DNA of 29,353 nucleotides from a virus. Location: IMG/VR virus record IMGVR_UViG_3300037042_002604, positions 1-29,353 of that record. One strand, given 5' to 3'. A model generated the notes under the pieces. It ran no database searches and was not told where the DNA came from. It was given only the letters and a program-made list of their open reading frames with translations. This document shows positions 8,607 to 18,657 of this stretch, piece after piece (within the stretch, counting starts at the first letter, position 1; every line of letters begins with the position of its first letter). The translations under genes and the position numbers were made by a program.

Positions 8607-10360
8607 TAGATTACTGTTATATTATTTAAAGATAATGTTGTTAAATTATTTAAACTAAAAACTACGTTCTTTTTCACAAAATCCAAGGTTAATGTAACTG
8701 ACGATCCTGTTTTTATAGTTCCAGGTTGAATACTAAGAACACCCTTCTTTACTATAAAGTAACCAGAATTACGCACAAAGGTTCCACTAGATGTCCATAA
8801 TTGTAGATTTAAAATTTTATATTTATCTTGAGTTGAAGATGTATACATCTTTAGTACACATTTATTTCCAGGTGAATAATCTGAATCAAATTCAGTGCTG
8901 ATTGTTGTATATACACCAAGATCTAAAGAAAATTCATTATTTAAATTGAATAAAAACTCTTGAGTGTTTGATAATGGTCTTATTTGTTGTTGAAAATAGA
9001 TATTAAAATCTTCTGGAGTAATGACAATGTTTTTGACATCAGCATCCCCTACATTATCACTTCCAACATATTCAATAAAATTTTCTGCACTAAATTCTAC
9101 GTTATACTTTTTATTCTCTGCAAATTGTGTGGCGAATAAATTACGTAAATAATTTGTTACTTTTATTTGATTTGTTGTAGTATTTGCTGTAGTATTACCT
9201 AAACGATAAACAAAATCAACATAAGTTTGCACTGGATTTGATGTTACATATTCAGGAAATACTGTAATTATACTTCTTTCCTTTAAGAAATTTATTATTT
9301 TGATAACATCAGGATCGTCTGGATTTTTATTTGATGTTACAAATACTCTACCATATTTTGGTGGAGTTAAATCTTGACCACCAAATACATTAAAATCGTT
9401 TGGAGTATTAAAAAATCCTGCTTCTAGTAAAAGTGCTTTGTAATCATTTACAGTCACTGCTCTTTCTTGTGAAGCAAACCATTTTGGTGCTAAGAATCTA
9501 ATATCATCTAGATCTGGAGCATTTCTACCATTAGATGAAGAATTTACTGTTGTTATTGTTCCAGTTGGACTCGTAAATGCAGATATTCCATTTCCAGAAG
9601 ATCCATTTGTAGTTAAGTATCTAACTTTAATAGATTTTACACTAGTTGTAATTTGTCTTCCTAAAGAATTTTCAACACCAAATAGAATTCCAAATCCAGT
9701 AGAAGTTCTTTCTACGAAGTAGATATTTTCACTTGATTGGGAAACATATCCTACGTTTTGTAGACGAGTCCATATATTAGTTTCACTAACCCCCGTTGAT
9801 AATGTTTCAGTTATAGTTATTTTAATTGTAGATAAATCAAAATTATTATCAGCAATTGAAATTCTTTGATTAGTAAAATCGAAGGATGGAAGAGCATCAA
9901 ATTCAATATATTCTTGTCCTTCATGAACAATAAATTCTTGAGATTGTCCATCAACAATATCTTGATCTTCTAGATTGTAAAAATTAAAAGATCTACCATC
10001 AGAATCTTTGCCAGTGAATGCAGTTCCAGCATTTATTCTACCATCAGTATTAGATGAAATTTGAATTGTTGCAATCGAGCATGTTCTATCTGGAACAGTA
10101 AAACCAAGAGGTTTACATAAAGATATCATAGAACTTGTTTTCTGTGCGCTATCCAAAAATGCTTCGGCGTTAATCATATTAGCATAATATGCATAATAAA
10201 ATGTATTATAAGCAAGTAAATCTATAACAGTTTGTAACGCACTACCTTCAAAATTATATCCATCAAATAAAGTTTGAGTTCTTAGATAATCAGTCAAACT
10301 TCGTTTGATATCGTTGAATTCTAGTCCGCCAAGAGTGGTTGGTGTTAATTGTGATGCCAT
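8606..10360 (-). CDS. gp6: Baseplate wedge subunit gp6
   Basis: A 584-residue protein with the gp6 / baseplate-J-like signature at the N-terminus: 'LGGLEFNDIKRSLTDYLRTQ', 'FDGYNFEGSALQTVIDLLAYN', 'MINAEAFLDSAQ' and 'CKPLGFTVPDRTCSIATIQI'. The mid part has 'DDIRFLAPKWFASQERAVTVNDYKALL', the conserved core of this family in which the protein is threaded around the hub. In T4, gp6 dimers form the inner ring that ties the wedges together. The gene begins 2 nt after gp25 and overlaps the next gene by 1 nt. Length matches the family (T4 gp6, 660). Confidence 0.93.
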   Translation of the reverse strand: MASQLTPTTLGGLEFNDIKRSLTDYLRTQTLFDGYNFEGSALQTVIDLLAYNTFYYAYYANMINAEAFLDSAQKTSSMISLCKPLGFTVPDRTCSIATIQISSNTDGRINAGTAFTGKDSDGRSFNFYNLEDQDIVDGQSQEFIVHEGQEYIEFDALPSFDFTNQRISIADNNFDLSTIKITITETLSTGVSETNIWTRLQNVGYVSQSSENIYFVERTSTGFGILFGVENSLGRQITTSVKSIKVRYLTTNGSSGNGISAFTSPTGTITTVNSSSNGRNAPDLDDIRFLAPKWFASQERAVTVNDYKALLLEAGFFNTPNDFNVFGGQDLTPPKYGRVFVTSNKNPDDPDVIKIINFLKERSIITVFPEYVTSNPVQTYVDFVYRLGNTTANTTTNQIKVTNYLRNLFATQFAENKKYNVEFSAENFIEYVGSDNVGDADVKNIVITPEDFNIYFQQQIRPLSNTQEFLFNLNNEFSLDLGVYTTISTEFDSDYSPGNKCVLKMYTSSTQDKYKILNLQLWTSSGTFVRNSGYFIVKKGVLSIQPGTIKTGSSVTLTLDFVKKNVVFSLNNLTTLSLNNITVI

Positions 10361-10362
10361 TG

Positions 10363-10755
10363 TTATCTCGTTCTAATTACTGAAAGACTTATCGTATCAA
10401 ATATCCCTACACTTGGAATCGAATATTGTATTGTTATGTCTATTCTATTTTCTGATGGATACGGAAGAATGTAGATTTCATCTACCTTCACTCTTGGTTC
10501 ATTTATTTGTATTTGTTCTAATAACTTAAGTTGTATTTCAATTTTTGCATCATCTTCTACGTTTTCAAAAAGAACATCATAAACATTTCCACCAAACTCA
10601 TATTCAAAGGATCTTTCGCCATTGTTAGTTAAAATAATATTTTTAAGTGCTTGTCTAATTGCCGGAAGGTTATTAACAGTATTTAAATCATTAGTAAATG
10701 GATTTTTACTAATGAAAAATGGTATGTCTTTAAAATCTTGTTTTTTCTTCAGCAT
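10363..10755 (-). CDS. gp25: Baseplate wedge subunit gp25 (lysozyme-like fold)
   Basis: A 130-residue protein of the gp25 family. Landmarks: 'IRQALKNIILTNNGERSFEYEFG' (residues about 33-56), 'YDVLFENV', then 'LLEQIQINEPRVKVDEIYILPY' with the conserved E-P-R, and a last strand 'DITIQYSIPSVG'. In T4 and other contractile systems gp25 connects the sheath to the wedge and nucleates sheath assembly. It lies between the giant hub gene and gp6. No Shine-Dalgarno sequence is visible before the ATG; instead an exact T4-type late -10 octamer (TATAAATA) ends 5 nt upstream, so its transcript may be leaderless. Confidence 0.93.
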   Translation of the reverse strand: MLKKKQDFKDIPFFISKNPFTNDLNTVNNLPAIRQALKNIILTNNGERSFEYEFGGNVYDVLFENVEDDAKIEIQLKLLEQIQINEPRVKVDEIYILPYPSENRIDITIQYSIPSVGIFDTISLSVIRTR

Positions 10756-10760
10756 AATAT

Positions 10761-10768
10761 TATTTATA
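10761..10768 (-). promoter_or_regulatory. gp25: T4-type late -10 octamer upstream of gp25
   Basis: Exact TATAAATA on the minus strand, 5 nt before the gp25 ATG and just after the hub-gene stop. Expected start would coincide with the ATG, implying a leaderless message. It could instead be chance in AT-rich DNA. Confidence 0.5.
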
Positions 10769-10770
10769 AA

Positions 10771-13700
10771 CTATTTTTTAGTTACCCCTTCTGGTAATTG
10801 TGGTTTGTATTCTTCATAATTTTCAAATCCATCCCGTACTAAAGTAATATCCATACGATAATTATTTTGACCAGTAAAGATGTGATCGATTCCAGTAATT
10901 CTCCATTTTCCAGATATTCTCTTAAACTTATGCTTGGTTTCTGAAATATCATTTGGAATTATAATTTCTACAAGTTCTCCAATTTTGACTTTATCATTTG
11001 GTGGAACTGTAATTCTTATTTTCTGCCGTTCTAGTAATAATCTTGATTTTAGATCAATTAGTGGTTGATCTAATCTAGCACCCCAGAATGTAGCATAAGT
11101 TTCCATATACGCTTTATATTCAGGAAACTTAGGTCCAATTTCGGGACAAATACAATTACATGATGCATCTGGGTCAGACCAAATACATCCTAACCAATCT
11201 TCTCCTAAGAATTCTTTAACATAATTACATTCTTTTGTTTTTTGATATGCTTGGTAAAGTTCCAAATATGTTGGTTCTTCTTCTATAGGCATAGCATACA
11301 ATGCTGGACAATTACAGTATGGATCATATGCACAACCTCCAGCAGATTGTATTGCTCCATTTTGAATTGCTTTAGGATTGATACACTTAAGACCAATATC
11401 ATCACATGATCTAGTTCCTCTTGCATATACTACAAATTGCATTGCAAAGTTGCGATCAAAGAAATCATATTCAGTATCAACTGGTGGAGTTATAAGTCCA
11501 TATTCAGTTTCACCACTTAAATCATATTTCCATAAATCTTCAACTTTAACAAGACCTGGTTGCTTATATAATAAGAAACTTCCAGCAAGATAATGCATCA
11601 AAGAATCTCTAAAATATGAAACTATACCATTTACTGATGATGAATATGGAGAAATATGACTCTTAGCATCAGAATCTTCAACAAAGAATGATATATCTGG
11701 TGCTACTGTATCTAACATTGATCTAGCATCTTCTGAAAGTGCTATCCAATTTTCAAATTCACTACCATACCAAGATTTCCAGTAATTTGGAGATATTGTA
11801 AATATTGCTTTACCACCGAATAAATCTCTTGCTTTTGTGTTTGGAGATTTAAACATATTTGCAAATCTAATTGGAATGAACAGATTTCTGGGTACAAATA
11901 ATGACCACCATGATCTATGTGGTTTTAGTTTTCTATAACTGTTTGGAAGAATATATGATCCCATCACCGAGGTTCGATATAAAGGATCAAATTGTTTTCC
12001 TGAACTCATACCATAATGATATAAAGATTCCATCCAATCTTGAGATTCATCTTCAAAGTAGTATGCACCACCCATATGGAAATCTAAATCATAACCACCA
12101 CCATGCATATCTTCTTGGGTTGGATCATATGAATAATATGGATATTCAGTTTCAAATCCAACCTCAGGCCATAGATCCATTCCATTATAATCAGTAGTCA
12201 AATAATCAGTCTTAGATAACATAGATCCAATATCATGATTCCACCATTTATAATAATTACCTTTATCAGCACCTATCAACTTTCGATTTGTTGGTAAATC
12301 ATCTTTTATTTTCTTAACTGCTATATCAAATCCATATGGATCAATACCAATCACTGCACAGTTATACTTAACACCTTGTCTTCCAAAAGGTCCAGGTGTC
12401 ATTTGTACAAGATATGGTAAGAAGTATTCAGAACCAGCATCTCGAATAAACCCATTTGGAAATTCACGAATTCGATCAAGACCAATTGGATTATTAAATT
12501 CTATGCGAACATAAGAAGAAATTTCTTCTTTCTTTAAATTTGGTGGTTTCTTTTGGACAGGTGTATTATTTTGCTCTGTATTATAAAATCTAAACGTATT
12601 ATCAATTGGAGCAGAAAATGCAGGAAGTTCAAGATCACTTTGCGCTTTTCCATAATTTTTAAGTTCCTGAAAACTAGAAATTGTACTTAGATTTTGAATA
12701 TCATTAGATGCAATATGCAATATTGCATCTTCTACATATTCTTCACCTTTAAAGGATGGACCATAAGAACCAAAATCTCCAGAACTTCCAGGATTATCTG
12801 TAGAATCTGCATCACTAAAACCAATCCATTGGTGTGCATGTCTAGAAGTTATAAATGAATTTTTTGTATATCCTTGATCATAATAGGGGTGTGCTGTAGA
12901 CCCACTGTTACCTCCAAAGAAAATATTATAAATCCATTCTCCGGCACTTGCTCCTGTAATTCCTTTAGCAGTTGCAAGTAGTTCATATCTGCTTCCTCTT
13001 ACTTCTTTTCTTTTAATGGATTTTATATTTTGAAGAGATAGTGGAGAAGATATAGTCTCCTTGTTAGTTTCTTCATTTTTAAATATATTTTCTCCTGGTT
13101 TCTTTGAGAAGAAGAATGAATTTCTATTATACCAATCCTGATATGCAGTTATCCATTTTTGTTTAAATTGTTCTCCTACTAAATTTCTTAGTTGAGTAAA
13201 TAGTTCTTTTTCAGCACTTAATATTTTTATTTCTGCTTCACATGTTCTTTTTAGAACTTCTAATGCTACTGCACTCAAGCATGTAGTATTATAACATTGT
13301 CCAGCATTTAAACAATTTTTAGTTTCTGTCACTACATCTTGATTAACAACTGCTGGTATTAATTCTGAATCAGTACCATAATCAAGATATGACCAATCAC
13401 TTGGAACTGCATCCCAGAGATATGGAGCAGCATAAAGATATATTGGACTATATTGTGAACTTGCAGCATTAACATACTTGATATATCCACGAATTATTGG
13501 ATCAATCGAACATGCCTTCAATAACGCAGGATCAATATAGATAACATCTTGCTCTGTTGGTAATGCTGAAGGTCCAGTTGGTCCAGTTGGTCCGGTAGGT
13601 CCGGTGGGTCCAGGTTCACAGCAACATTCTCCGGGATCATCACTGTTGCATGTACCACTACAACCAACTACATTTGGACCCAAATATGTTGTAAAGGGTG

Positions 13701-16296
13701 GACATGTAGTTCCATCTACTGAAAATATATTACCGCTATCTTTATCACAACAACACGAACCTGATGTTGTACATAGATCACAAGCATTTTCATCTGGTCC
13801 AAGAAATAATCCATTTATTGCACTACAATTACTTAAAGTTGTATTTGTACAACCTAATGCAGAACAACAAAATCCAGTAACATCACCACCCCCACCCCCA
13901 CCACCACCGCCACCGCCATTAGCATCACACAAATCTTCACATAAAGAACAATACATACCACCGTCTGCACAGTTAATAAGATCTTCAGTTGTTATTATCG
14001 GAGAACAAATTCCATTTACACAGCAACAAAATGTTGGTACATCTACACCTAGTAAAGATTCTGTCGTTATAGTTCTAAATTCTATATTGCTAGTATTTTC
14101 TTCAGTATCTTCAAATCCTAATGTGAATGATGTTTGATTATTGGAAGTTTGACCAAGAACTACTTGAGCAAATCCTTTATTTTCTGGAATTGCACTTGCA
14201 GGGATTAAACCAAATTCATATGAAGTTATAGGCCATTCTGGTATAACTTCTTTTACAATAGCATCTCCAATATATCTTCCTTGTATACCAGTTTTTAATA
14301 AATCAATAGGTCTTTTGATTGGAGAAACCTTATCAATTAATGCCTTTTGAAAGATTGAATCAGCAGTTGTTTTATAGGTTGAAACTCTATTGTTAACAAA
14401 ATCTTGTAAATCTGCTACTCTATTTGTTATTTTATTAAGCACAATATCATATTGACTCAAAGCACGATCAATTACAAATTTAACATAATCTTGTGGAGGA
14501 GTTGGTCCAGATAAATTAAAGAATTGTCCTATAGATTGATTATATGGATATGTACTCAAATCATAAGATTGAGTCAATCCTCTTTCTAAGAATGTATTTC
14601 CAGAATCATAATTCAAAAGATCAGTAAAGGATCCAGCAGCAGCGATCTTATAAGATTGATCCATATCTGCGAATAAACCAGTTGGACCAAACAAAGCATT
14701 ATAAGTATAACCTGTAACATCTCCAGGGTTTGTAAAGATTTCAATATCTTTAGTAGATCCTAACGCACCATTTTCATGACAACAAACAGTACATCTAAAT
14801 ACTTCCCATTTTCTTTTAATATTTTTAAGATAAGCATATCTATTTCTATTAAAAATTAAAGGTTTACGAATTTTTTCATGTATGATACTTAAAACTTCTG
14901 GACCAAGATCTGTGATATCATATGGTGGTTGATATAATGTCTTTAACCATTTTGGATTTGATACAGAATACTCTTCCCATTGTTTTGATTGAGAATTTAA
15001 AGTAGAAGTAAAGTATCCATAAACATTATCAGAATATATGCTAGGCAAAGCACCATCATATTTTGGTTTTGGAATCGCATATTTTTCATAATCGTTTGGA
15101 ACTTCTTGAATATCATCTCTAACCTTATGAGATTCATATAGTAATAAAGAATCAGCACTATATCCCAAAAAACTAGAATATTGAGCAGTTACACCTTGTA
15201 CGATTTCCAAGAAATCAGAATACATAGACTGCATTGCATCTGTATAATCCGTTCCTGATTCTGATACTATTGGTTTTTTAGGATTGATTGTTTCATATTG
15301 AACATATTCAGTATTAAAATAACTATCGTATAATTTTTGTAAGTTATATTCAGTTAATACTTGCATTCCCAAAATTTTATTTGGATTAGTTTCTTCTATT
15401 GTAACTAAAAAACCATCAACTGGTTCTTTATCTTCATCTTTGATTGATGATTTGATATATTTAAAATTCCAAGAATTTAAATCTTGCCACCAAAATGTTG
15501 GAGCATATTCATTTAATGCACTACTATTACTTCTTGCTGACGACTCTAATAATTTTAAAATAGAATTTGGAGTCTTATACTTCATTGAAGGATAAGTAAA
15601 ATTAATTCTTCTACTCCAAATTCCTACTGGAGAATCATCAATATTTAAAGTTTTACTTTTATTATTTTTAATAAGTTTAGAATATACTTCATTTACAAAT
15701 CCTTTTAATAAAGGACTATCTTCTCCTGTAGATCCAGCACTCTCTGCATTTGCAATATACATGATACGATCATCAGGAATTTCGGCAACTTGACCAATAT
15801 AGTTAAAATAAAAGAAATCTTTATCCATCAAATCAAAACGCCAAAGACTTAATCTTTCATTTCCTGGTGCTAATATATCTGTTTGAGATTCATCACTCAC
15901 ATGCTGTGCATTATAAATTACAAAGTTTACTGTTTTAGATTCAGTAGATTTTGGATTAATTTTAAATTTAATTTCAACTTCACAAACATCACCATCACCT
16001 ATGGCAAACTCATCAATCCAATTGCGTATATCACTACACGTCATTGATCCCATCATTGGACCAACAAACATATTTTCAGAAAATGAAAAAGAAACTAAAG
16101 GTGATCTTAATGATGCAGTTGGATCCCATGGATATAATGAAAATTCAACATTTTGTTTTTCTTCCTGATTTCCAGTACTAATTGGACGAATTAACTTAAT
16201 AGATTCGATTGTGGATTCATTTGAATCTATTAAGTTATTTTCAGTTTTTACTGGACTTTGAAGAAATATTTTATCTAATGTTTTAAATTCTGGCAT
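10771..16296 (-). CDS. Giant baseplate hub-type protein with cysteine-rich/collagen insert
   Basis: A protein of 1841 residues. The N-terminus (VEFSLYPWDP, SPLVSFSFSENMFVGPMMGSM, ISDIRNW-like segment) and the extreme C-terminus (KWRITGIDHIFTGQNNYRMD, TLVRDGFENY) look like the two halves of a gp27/gpD-type hub protein, with very long additions between. Residues about 750-895 hold about 30 cysteines in three units beginning with CC or CCC, interrupted by 11 glycines (about 794-804); then come five G-P-T/S triplets (about 895-908). The position between gp53 and gp25 is where marine T4-like phages carry the large 'VrlC'-type virion protein, which is my best match from memory. The ATG overlaps the gp53 stop by 1 nt. 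Hub/central-spike function is inferred. Confidence 0.7.
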   Translation of the reverse strand: MPEFKTLDKIFLQSPVKTENNLIDSNESTIESIKLIRPISTGNQEEKQNVEFSLYPWDPTASLRSPLVSFSFSENMFVGPMMGSMTCSDIRNWIDEFAIGDGDVCEVEIKFKINPKSTESKTVNFVIYNAQHVSDESQTDILAPGNERLSLWRFDLMDKDFFYFNYIGQVAEIPDDRIMYIANAESAGSTGEDSPLLKGFVNEVYSKLIKNNKSKTLNIDDSPVGIWSRRINFTYPSMKYKTPNSILKLLESSARSNSSALNEYAPTFWWQDLNSWNFKYIKSSIKDEDKEPVDGFLVTIEETNPNKILGMQVLTEYNLQKLYDSYFNTEYVQYETINPKKPIVSESGTDYTDAMQSMYSDFLEIVQGVTAQYSSFLGYSADSLLLYESHKVRDDIQEVPNDYEKYAIPKPKYDGALPSIYSDNVYGYFTSTLNSQSKQWEEYSVSNPKWLKTLYQPPYDITDLGPEVLSIIHEKIRKPLIFNRNRYAYLKNIKRKWEVFRCTVCCHENGALGSTKDIEIFTNPGDVTGYTYNALFGPTGLFADMDQSYKIAAAGSFTDLLNYDSGNTFLERGLTQSYDLSTYPYNQSIGQFFNLSGPTPPQDYVKFVIDRALSQYDIVLNKITNRVADLQDFVNNRVSTYKTTADSIFQKALIDKVSPIKRPIDLLKTGIQGRYIGDAIVKEVIPEWPITSYEFGLIPASAIPENKGFAQVVLGQTSNNQTSFTLGFEDTEENTSNIEFRTITTESLLGVDVPTFCCCVNGICSPIITTEDLINCADGGMYCSLCEDLCDANGGGGGGGGGGGDVTGFCCSALGCTNTTLSNCSAINGLFLGPDENACDLCTTSGSCCCDKDSGNIFSVDGTTCPPFTTYLGPNVVGCSGTCNSDDPGECCCEPGPTGPTGPTGPTGPSALPTEQDVIYIDPALLKACSIDPIIRGYIKYVNAASSQYSPIYLYAAPYLWDAVPSDWSYLDYGTDSELIPAVVNQDVVTETKNCLNAGQCYNTTCLSAVALEVLKRTCEAEIKILSAEKELFTQLRNLVGEQFKQKWITAYQDWYNRNSFFFSKKPGENIFKNEETNKETISSPLSLQNIKSIKRKEVRGSRYELLATAKGITGASAGEWIYNIFFGGNSGSTAHPYYDQGYTKNSFITSRHAHQWIGFSDADSTDNPGSSGDFGSYGPSFKGEEYVEDAILHIASNDIQNLSTISSFQELKNYGKAQSDLELPAFSAPIDNTFRFYNTEQNNTPVQKKPPNLKKEEISSYVRIEFNNPIGLDRIREFPNGFIRDAGSEYFLPYLVQMTPGPFGRQGVKYNCAVIGIDPYGFDIAVKKIKDDLPTNRKLIGADKGNYYKWWNHDIGSMLSKTDYLTTDYNGMDLWPEVGFETEYPYYSYDPTQEDMHGGGYDLDFHMGGAYYFEDESQDWMESLYHYGMSSGKQFDPLYRTSVMGSYILPNSYRKLKPHRSWWSLFVPRNLFIPIRFANMFKSPNTKARDLFGGKAIFTISPNYWKSWYGSEFENWIALSEDARSMLDTVAPDISFFVEDSDAKSHISPYSSSVNGIVSYFRDSLMHYLAGSFLLYKQPGLVKVEDLWKYDLSGETEYGLITPPVDTEYDFFDRNFAMQFVVYARGTRSCDDIGLKCINPKAIQNGAIQSAGGCAYDPYCNCPALYAMPIEEEPTYLELYQAYQKTKECNYVKEFLGEDWLGCIWSDPDASCNCICPEIGPKFPEYKAYMETYATFWGARLDQPLIDLKSRLLLERQKIRITVPPNDKVKIGELVEIIIPNDISETKHKFKRISGKWRITGIDHIFTGQNNYRMDITLVRDGFENYEEYKPQLPEGVTKK

Positions 16297-17225
16297 TATA
16301 ATTCAACCTTTATCACTCTACCAATTAAATCACTCTTGACAGCATTTTCTAGTGCATTTAAAACCACAGCAAGTAATTCTGGTTTTAATACTTTAATTTT
16401 TTGTTTATCAAGATAGTTTTGAAAATTTGTATTTTGTTCAGTAATCTTCAAAACACCAGATGGTAATACACCAGCAGATGCTCCATATCTAAAAATTAGT
16501 GTTTTAGCAAAATTATTTAGTGTAATGGTATCGGCACTATTTGAATATGTTGTTCCTGGATCTATAGAAGTTTTTTGTATTGTGCTTCCTATTATTGTTC
16601 TGTATGGATCAAGTACGACACTATTCCCTGTAATAAAGTAATCAACACTTGATTTGTATTCTTCAAGATACTTTATAGTGCTTACTTGTTTACCATAAAA
16701 AGATACAATATCCATAACACCAGAATCTGTTTTTCTTGCAAACAATACAGAGTCACCAGAAGCAAATGTACCAGAACCGCATATACCCCTTATTTTTCTA
16801 AAATAAGGATCAAATGATTCAATATGTCTATAAGTATTCTCATCTATATCTGATGGTTCATTTGAAGTGACAGTGGTAACTTTTACCATTACATCACCTA
16901 CTTCTAAACTTGGCAAGTCTTCTATGTAGAATGCTTGACCACCAAAATTGACTTCCTCTTTTTTAGCATAATCTTTAGCACTCTGAAACCATTCATTTTC
17001 AATATCTGCGATACTGTTAATTAACATAATCAACCATGAATATTGACTATTACCATAGACCTTAATTGATATTATTTCTGGTGTTTCTCCATCTTGAATA
17101 TAATATTCGTCATAAGCATTTGATTGATCAACATCTTTAAACACCACATTCTTAAAAATATCAACAAGTTCGATATTTTTATTATTTAATATGTAAGTAA
17201 TGTTTGGATAATCGTTAAATAACAT
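16296..17225 (-). CDS. gp53: Baseplate wedge subunit gp53
   Basis: A 309-residue protein. The first 90 residues are diagnostic: 'MLFNDYPNITYILNN', 'VDIFKNVVFKDV', 'YDEYYIQDGETPEIISIKVYG' and 'QYSWLIMLINSIADIENEW', the LysM-like segment shared by T4 gp53 and relatives. The remainder is beta-rich and ends in a long helix. In T4 gp53 clamps neighbouring wedges during assembly around the hub. The ATG at 17225 overlaps the TGA of the preceding gene (TGATG); the in-frame TTG just upstream is a less likely start. T4 gp53 is 196 residues, so the C-terminal 110 residues are extra. Confidence 0.9.
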   Translation of the reverse strand: MLFNDYPNITYILNNKNIELVDIFKNVVFKDVDQSNAYDEYYIQDGETPEIISIKVYGNSQYSWLIMLINSIADIENEWFQSAKDYAKKEEVNFGGQAFYIEDLPSLEVGDVMVKVTTVTSNEPSDIDENTYRHIESFDPYFRKIRGICGSGTFASGDSVLFARKTDSGVMDIVSFYGKQVSTIKYLEEYKSSVDYFITGNSVVLDPYRTIIGSTIQKTSIDPGTTYSNSADTITLNNFAKTLIFRYGASAGVLPSGVLKITEQNTNFQNYLDKQKIKVLKPELLAVVLNALENAVKSDLIGRVIKVEL

Positions 17226-18181
17226 CAAGCACCACCATCTCGTAAAGAAGCAATTACATTTGTTCCAACACTGAATATTCCTGCTGATCTGCTCTGAATT
17301 GCAGTTCCGGTAGACGATCCAGGAGAAGTTGATCGCACAGAAGGTTCTAATTCTCTAAATCCTAAACTTACAGAATAGGCAACAGGTTTAAATTGTCCAC
17401 TACCATCTGAGATTGCTGCCAATGATTCTGTATCAAATGCAGTCTTTCTAACATCTACGTTAGTTAAAACGCATAATTGAGGATAACCAGACCATTCTCT
17501 GTCAAATTTAATACTGTCCAGTGGACCAATTCCAAATATCCACAAGGGAGGGTGAAAGAAATGAGTAGTTCTTAAAGAAAGAGCACCGATTAAAGTAGGA
17601 AGAGATAATGCTTCAAATGATTGAATAATTTTACCAGCAACTAGAGAATCGGCAACGGATAAGCATGGCATATACAGTCTAACATCAAAAGACCTATATG
17701 ATCCATTTCCACCTTTAAAGGTAAGTTCTTTTAGGTCTGTTTGAATATTCTGTTGAAATGCAGTCCCTGCAAGTTGTGAACTCAAATCTATAACTGCATC
17801 TAAAGCATCTAATCCTGCATCGGCAGCATTATTAACTACATCTTGTACACCTTGAGGTACTAATGCTTGATATAATCTTTCATATATGTTAGAACCAGGT
17901 GTCAATTCTTCTGCAATGTATGGTAAAGATGTTGAACTTTTAAAACTTGCTGGTGCTGGGACCATTATAGAAGTTTTACGTTTATTAAGTCCTGGTACAG
18001 AAGAACCAGTTACTGATGGTACTGCTTCTGCTCTCGCAATCGAAGAATTGACATATTCAATGCAGTGAAATTTCATCCATAGTGGAATTTTACCACGAAC
18101 ATCTGTTTCTGATGGAAAAATCAGAGTAGATGCCGATTCCAAAATACTAAGGGGGTTTCCTGTCGTCTTTTCACTTGCCAT
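17225..18181 (-). CDS. gp48: Baseplate tail-tube cap protein, gp48/gp54-like
   Basis: A 318-residue protein, first gene of the minus-strand operon. The C-terminal half follows the T4 gp48 pattern: 'SYRSFDVRLYMPCLSVADSL' (T4 has the tube-fold F-x-W-x-L-x-P-R-S equivalent), 'HPPLWIFGIGP', 'YPQLCVLTNVDVRKTAF' and 'YSVSLGFRELEP'. gp48 and gp54 form the platform on which tube polymerisation starts. I prefer gp48 to gp54 because of the proline-rich, weakly ordered N-terminal third (residues 1-110) and a second tube-fold protein on the plus strand. GGGA lies 7 nt before the ATG. Only 20 nt separate it from the divergent gp4 gene, so its promoter must lie inside gp4. Confidence 0.75.
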   Translation of the reverse strand: MASEKTTGNPLSILESASTLIFPSETDVRGKIPLWMKFHCIEYVNSSIARAEAVPSVTGSSVPGLNKRKTSIMVPAPASFKSSTSLPYIAEELTPGSNIYERLYQALVPQGVQDVVNNAADAGLDALDAVIDLSSQLAGTAFQQNIQTDLKELTFKGGNGSYRSFDVRLYMPCLSVADSLVAGKIIQSFEALSLPTLIGALSLRTTHFFHPPLWIFGIGPLDSIKFDREWSGYPQLCVLTNVDVRKTAFDTESLAAISDGSGQFKPVAYSVSLGFRELEPSVRSTSPGSSTGTAIQSRSAGIFSVGTNVIASLRDGGA

Positions 18182-18201
18182 TTTAGTCCCTATATATTAT
18201 T

Positions 18202-18657
18202 ATGCCTTACAAAACGGTATATAAACCAAAAAATCCCTCAAAATATATAGGTGATTTAAATAAAATATTATGTAGGTCATTGTGGGAACGTAAATTTTGT
18301 AAGTATCTAGATGAAAATATAAACATTATTAAATGGTCGTTTGAAACTTTAAAAATTCCTTATATTTCACCAGCAGATAAAAAAGTTCATTCGTATATAC
18401 CAGATTTCATAGTTGAGAAGAAAAATAAAGATGGATCGGTTGATACAATCATAGTTGAAATTAAACCAGAAAAACAAACAGTCAAACCAAAAATTACTAA
18501 AAGAAAAAAGAAAAAAACTATTCTTCAGGAAAATTTAACTTACGAAATAAATAAAAGTAAGTGGGAGTCTGCAAAAAATTTCTGCGATGCACATGACTGG
18601 AAGTTTGTAATTTTAACAGAAAAAGAACTTTTCAATGGCAATCCAAAACAAAATTAA
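18202..18657 (+). CDS. gp4: Head completion protein gp4 (TnsA-like nuclease fold)
   Basis: A 151-residue protein aligning along its length with T4 gp4: 'YKPKNPSKYIGDLNKILCRS' at the N-terminus, 'LWERKFCKYLDEN', 'IIKWSFETLKIPYISPADKK', 'YIPDFIVE' and 'IIVEIKPEKQ', then 'KWESAKNFCDAHDWKFVILTE'. P67-D68 and E86-x-K88 give the PD...ExK arrangement of restriction-endonuclease/TnsA folds. In T4 gp4 completes heads so that tails can join and appears to trim DNA ends. No ribosome site is visible upstream, yet the start is fixed by the family alignment. It overlaps the next gene by 23 nt. Confidence 0.92.
   Translation: MPYKTVYKPKNPSKYIGDLNKILCRSLWERKFCKYLDENINIIKWSFETLKIPYISPADKKVHSYIPDFIVEKKNKDGSVDTIIVEIKPEKQTVKPKITKRKKKKTILQENLTYEINKSKWESAKNFCDAHDWKFVILTEKELFNGNPKQN

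Noticed and set aside
13884-13917. Short tandem-repeat or CRISPR-like array
   Set aside because: It is just glycine codons in the hub gene; no repeat-spacer structure exists anywhere in the window.
13604-14137. Proline-rich plus-strand ORF of 177 codons
   Set aside because: It is the antisense reading of the cysteine/glycine-rich part of the hub gene; poly-Pro arises from the poly-Gly codons, and no ribosome site is seen.
18188-18201. Late promoter TATATATT before gp4
   Set aside because: Two mismatches to the late octamer, and the implied start would fall inside the ATG.
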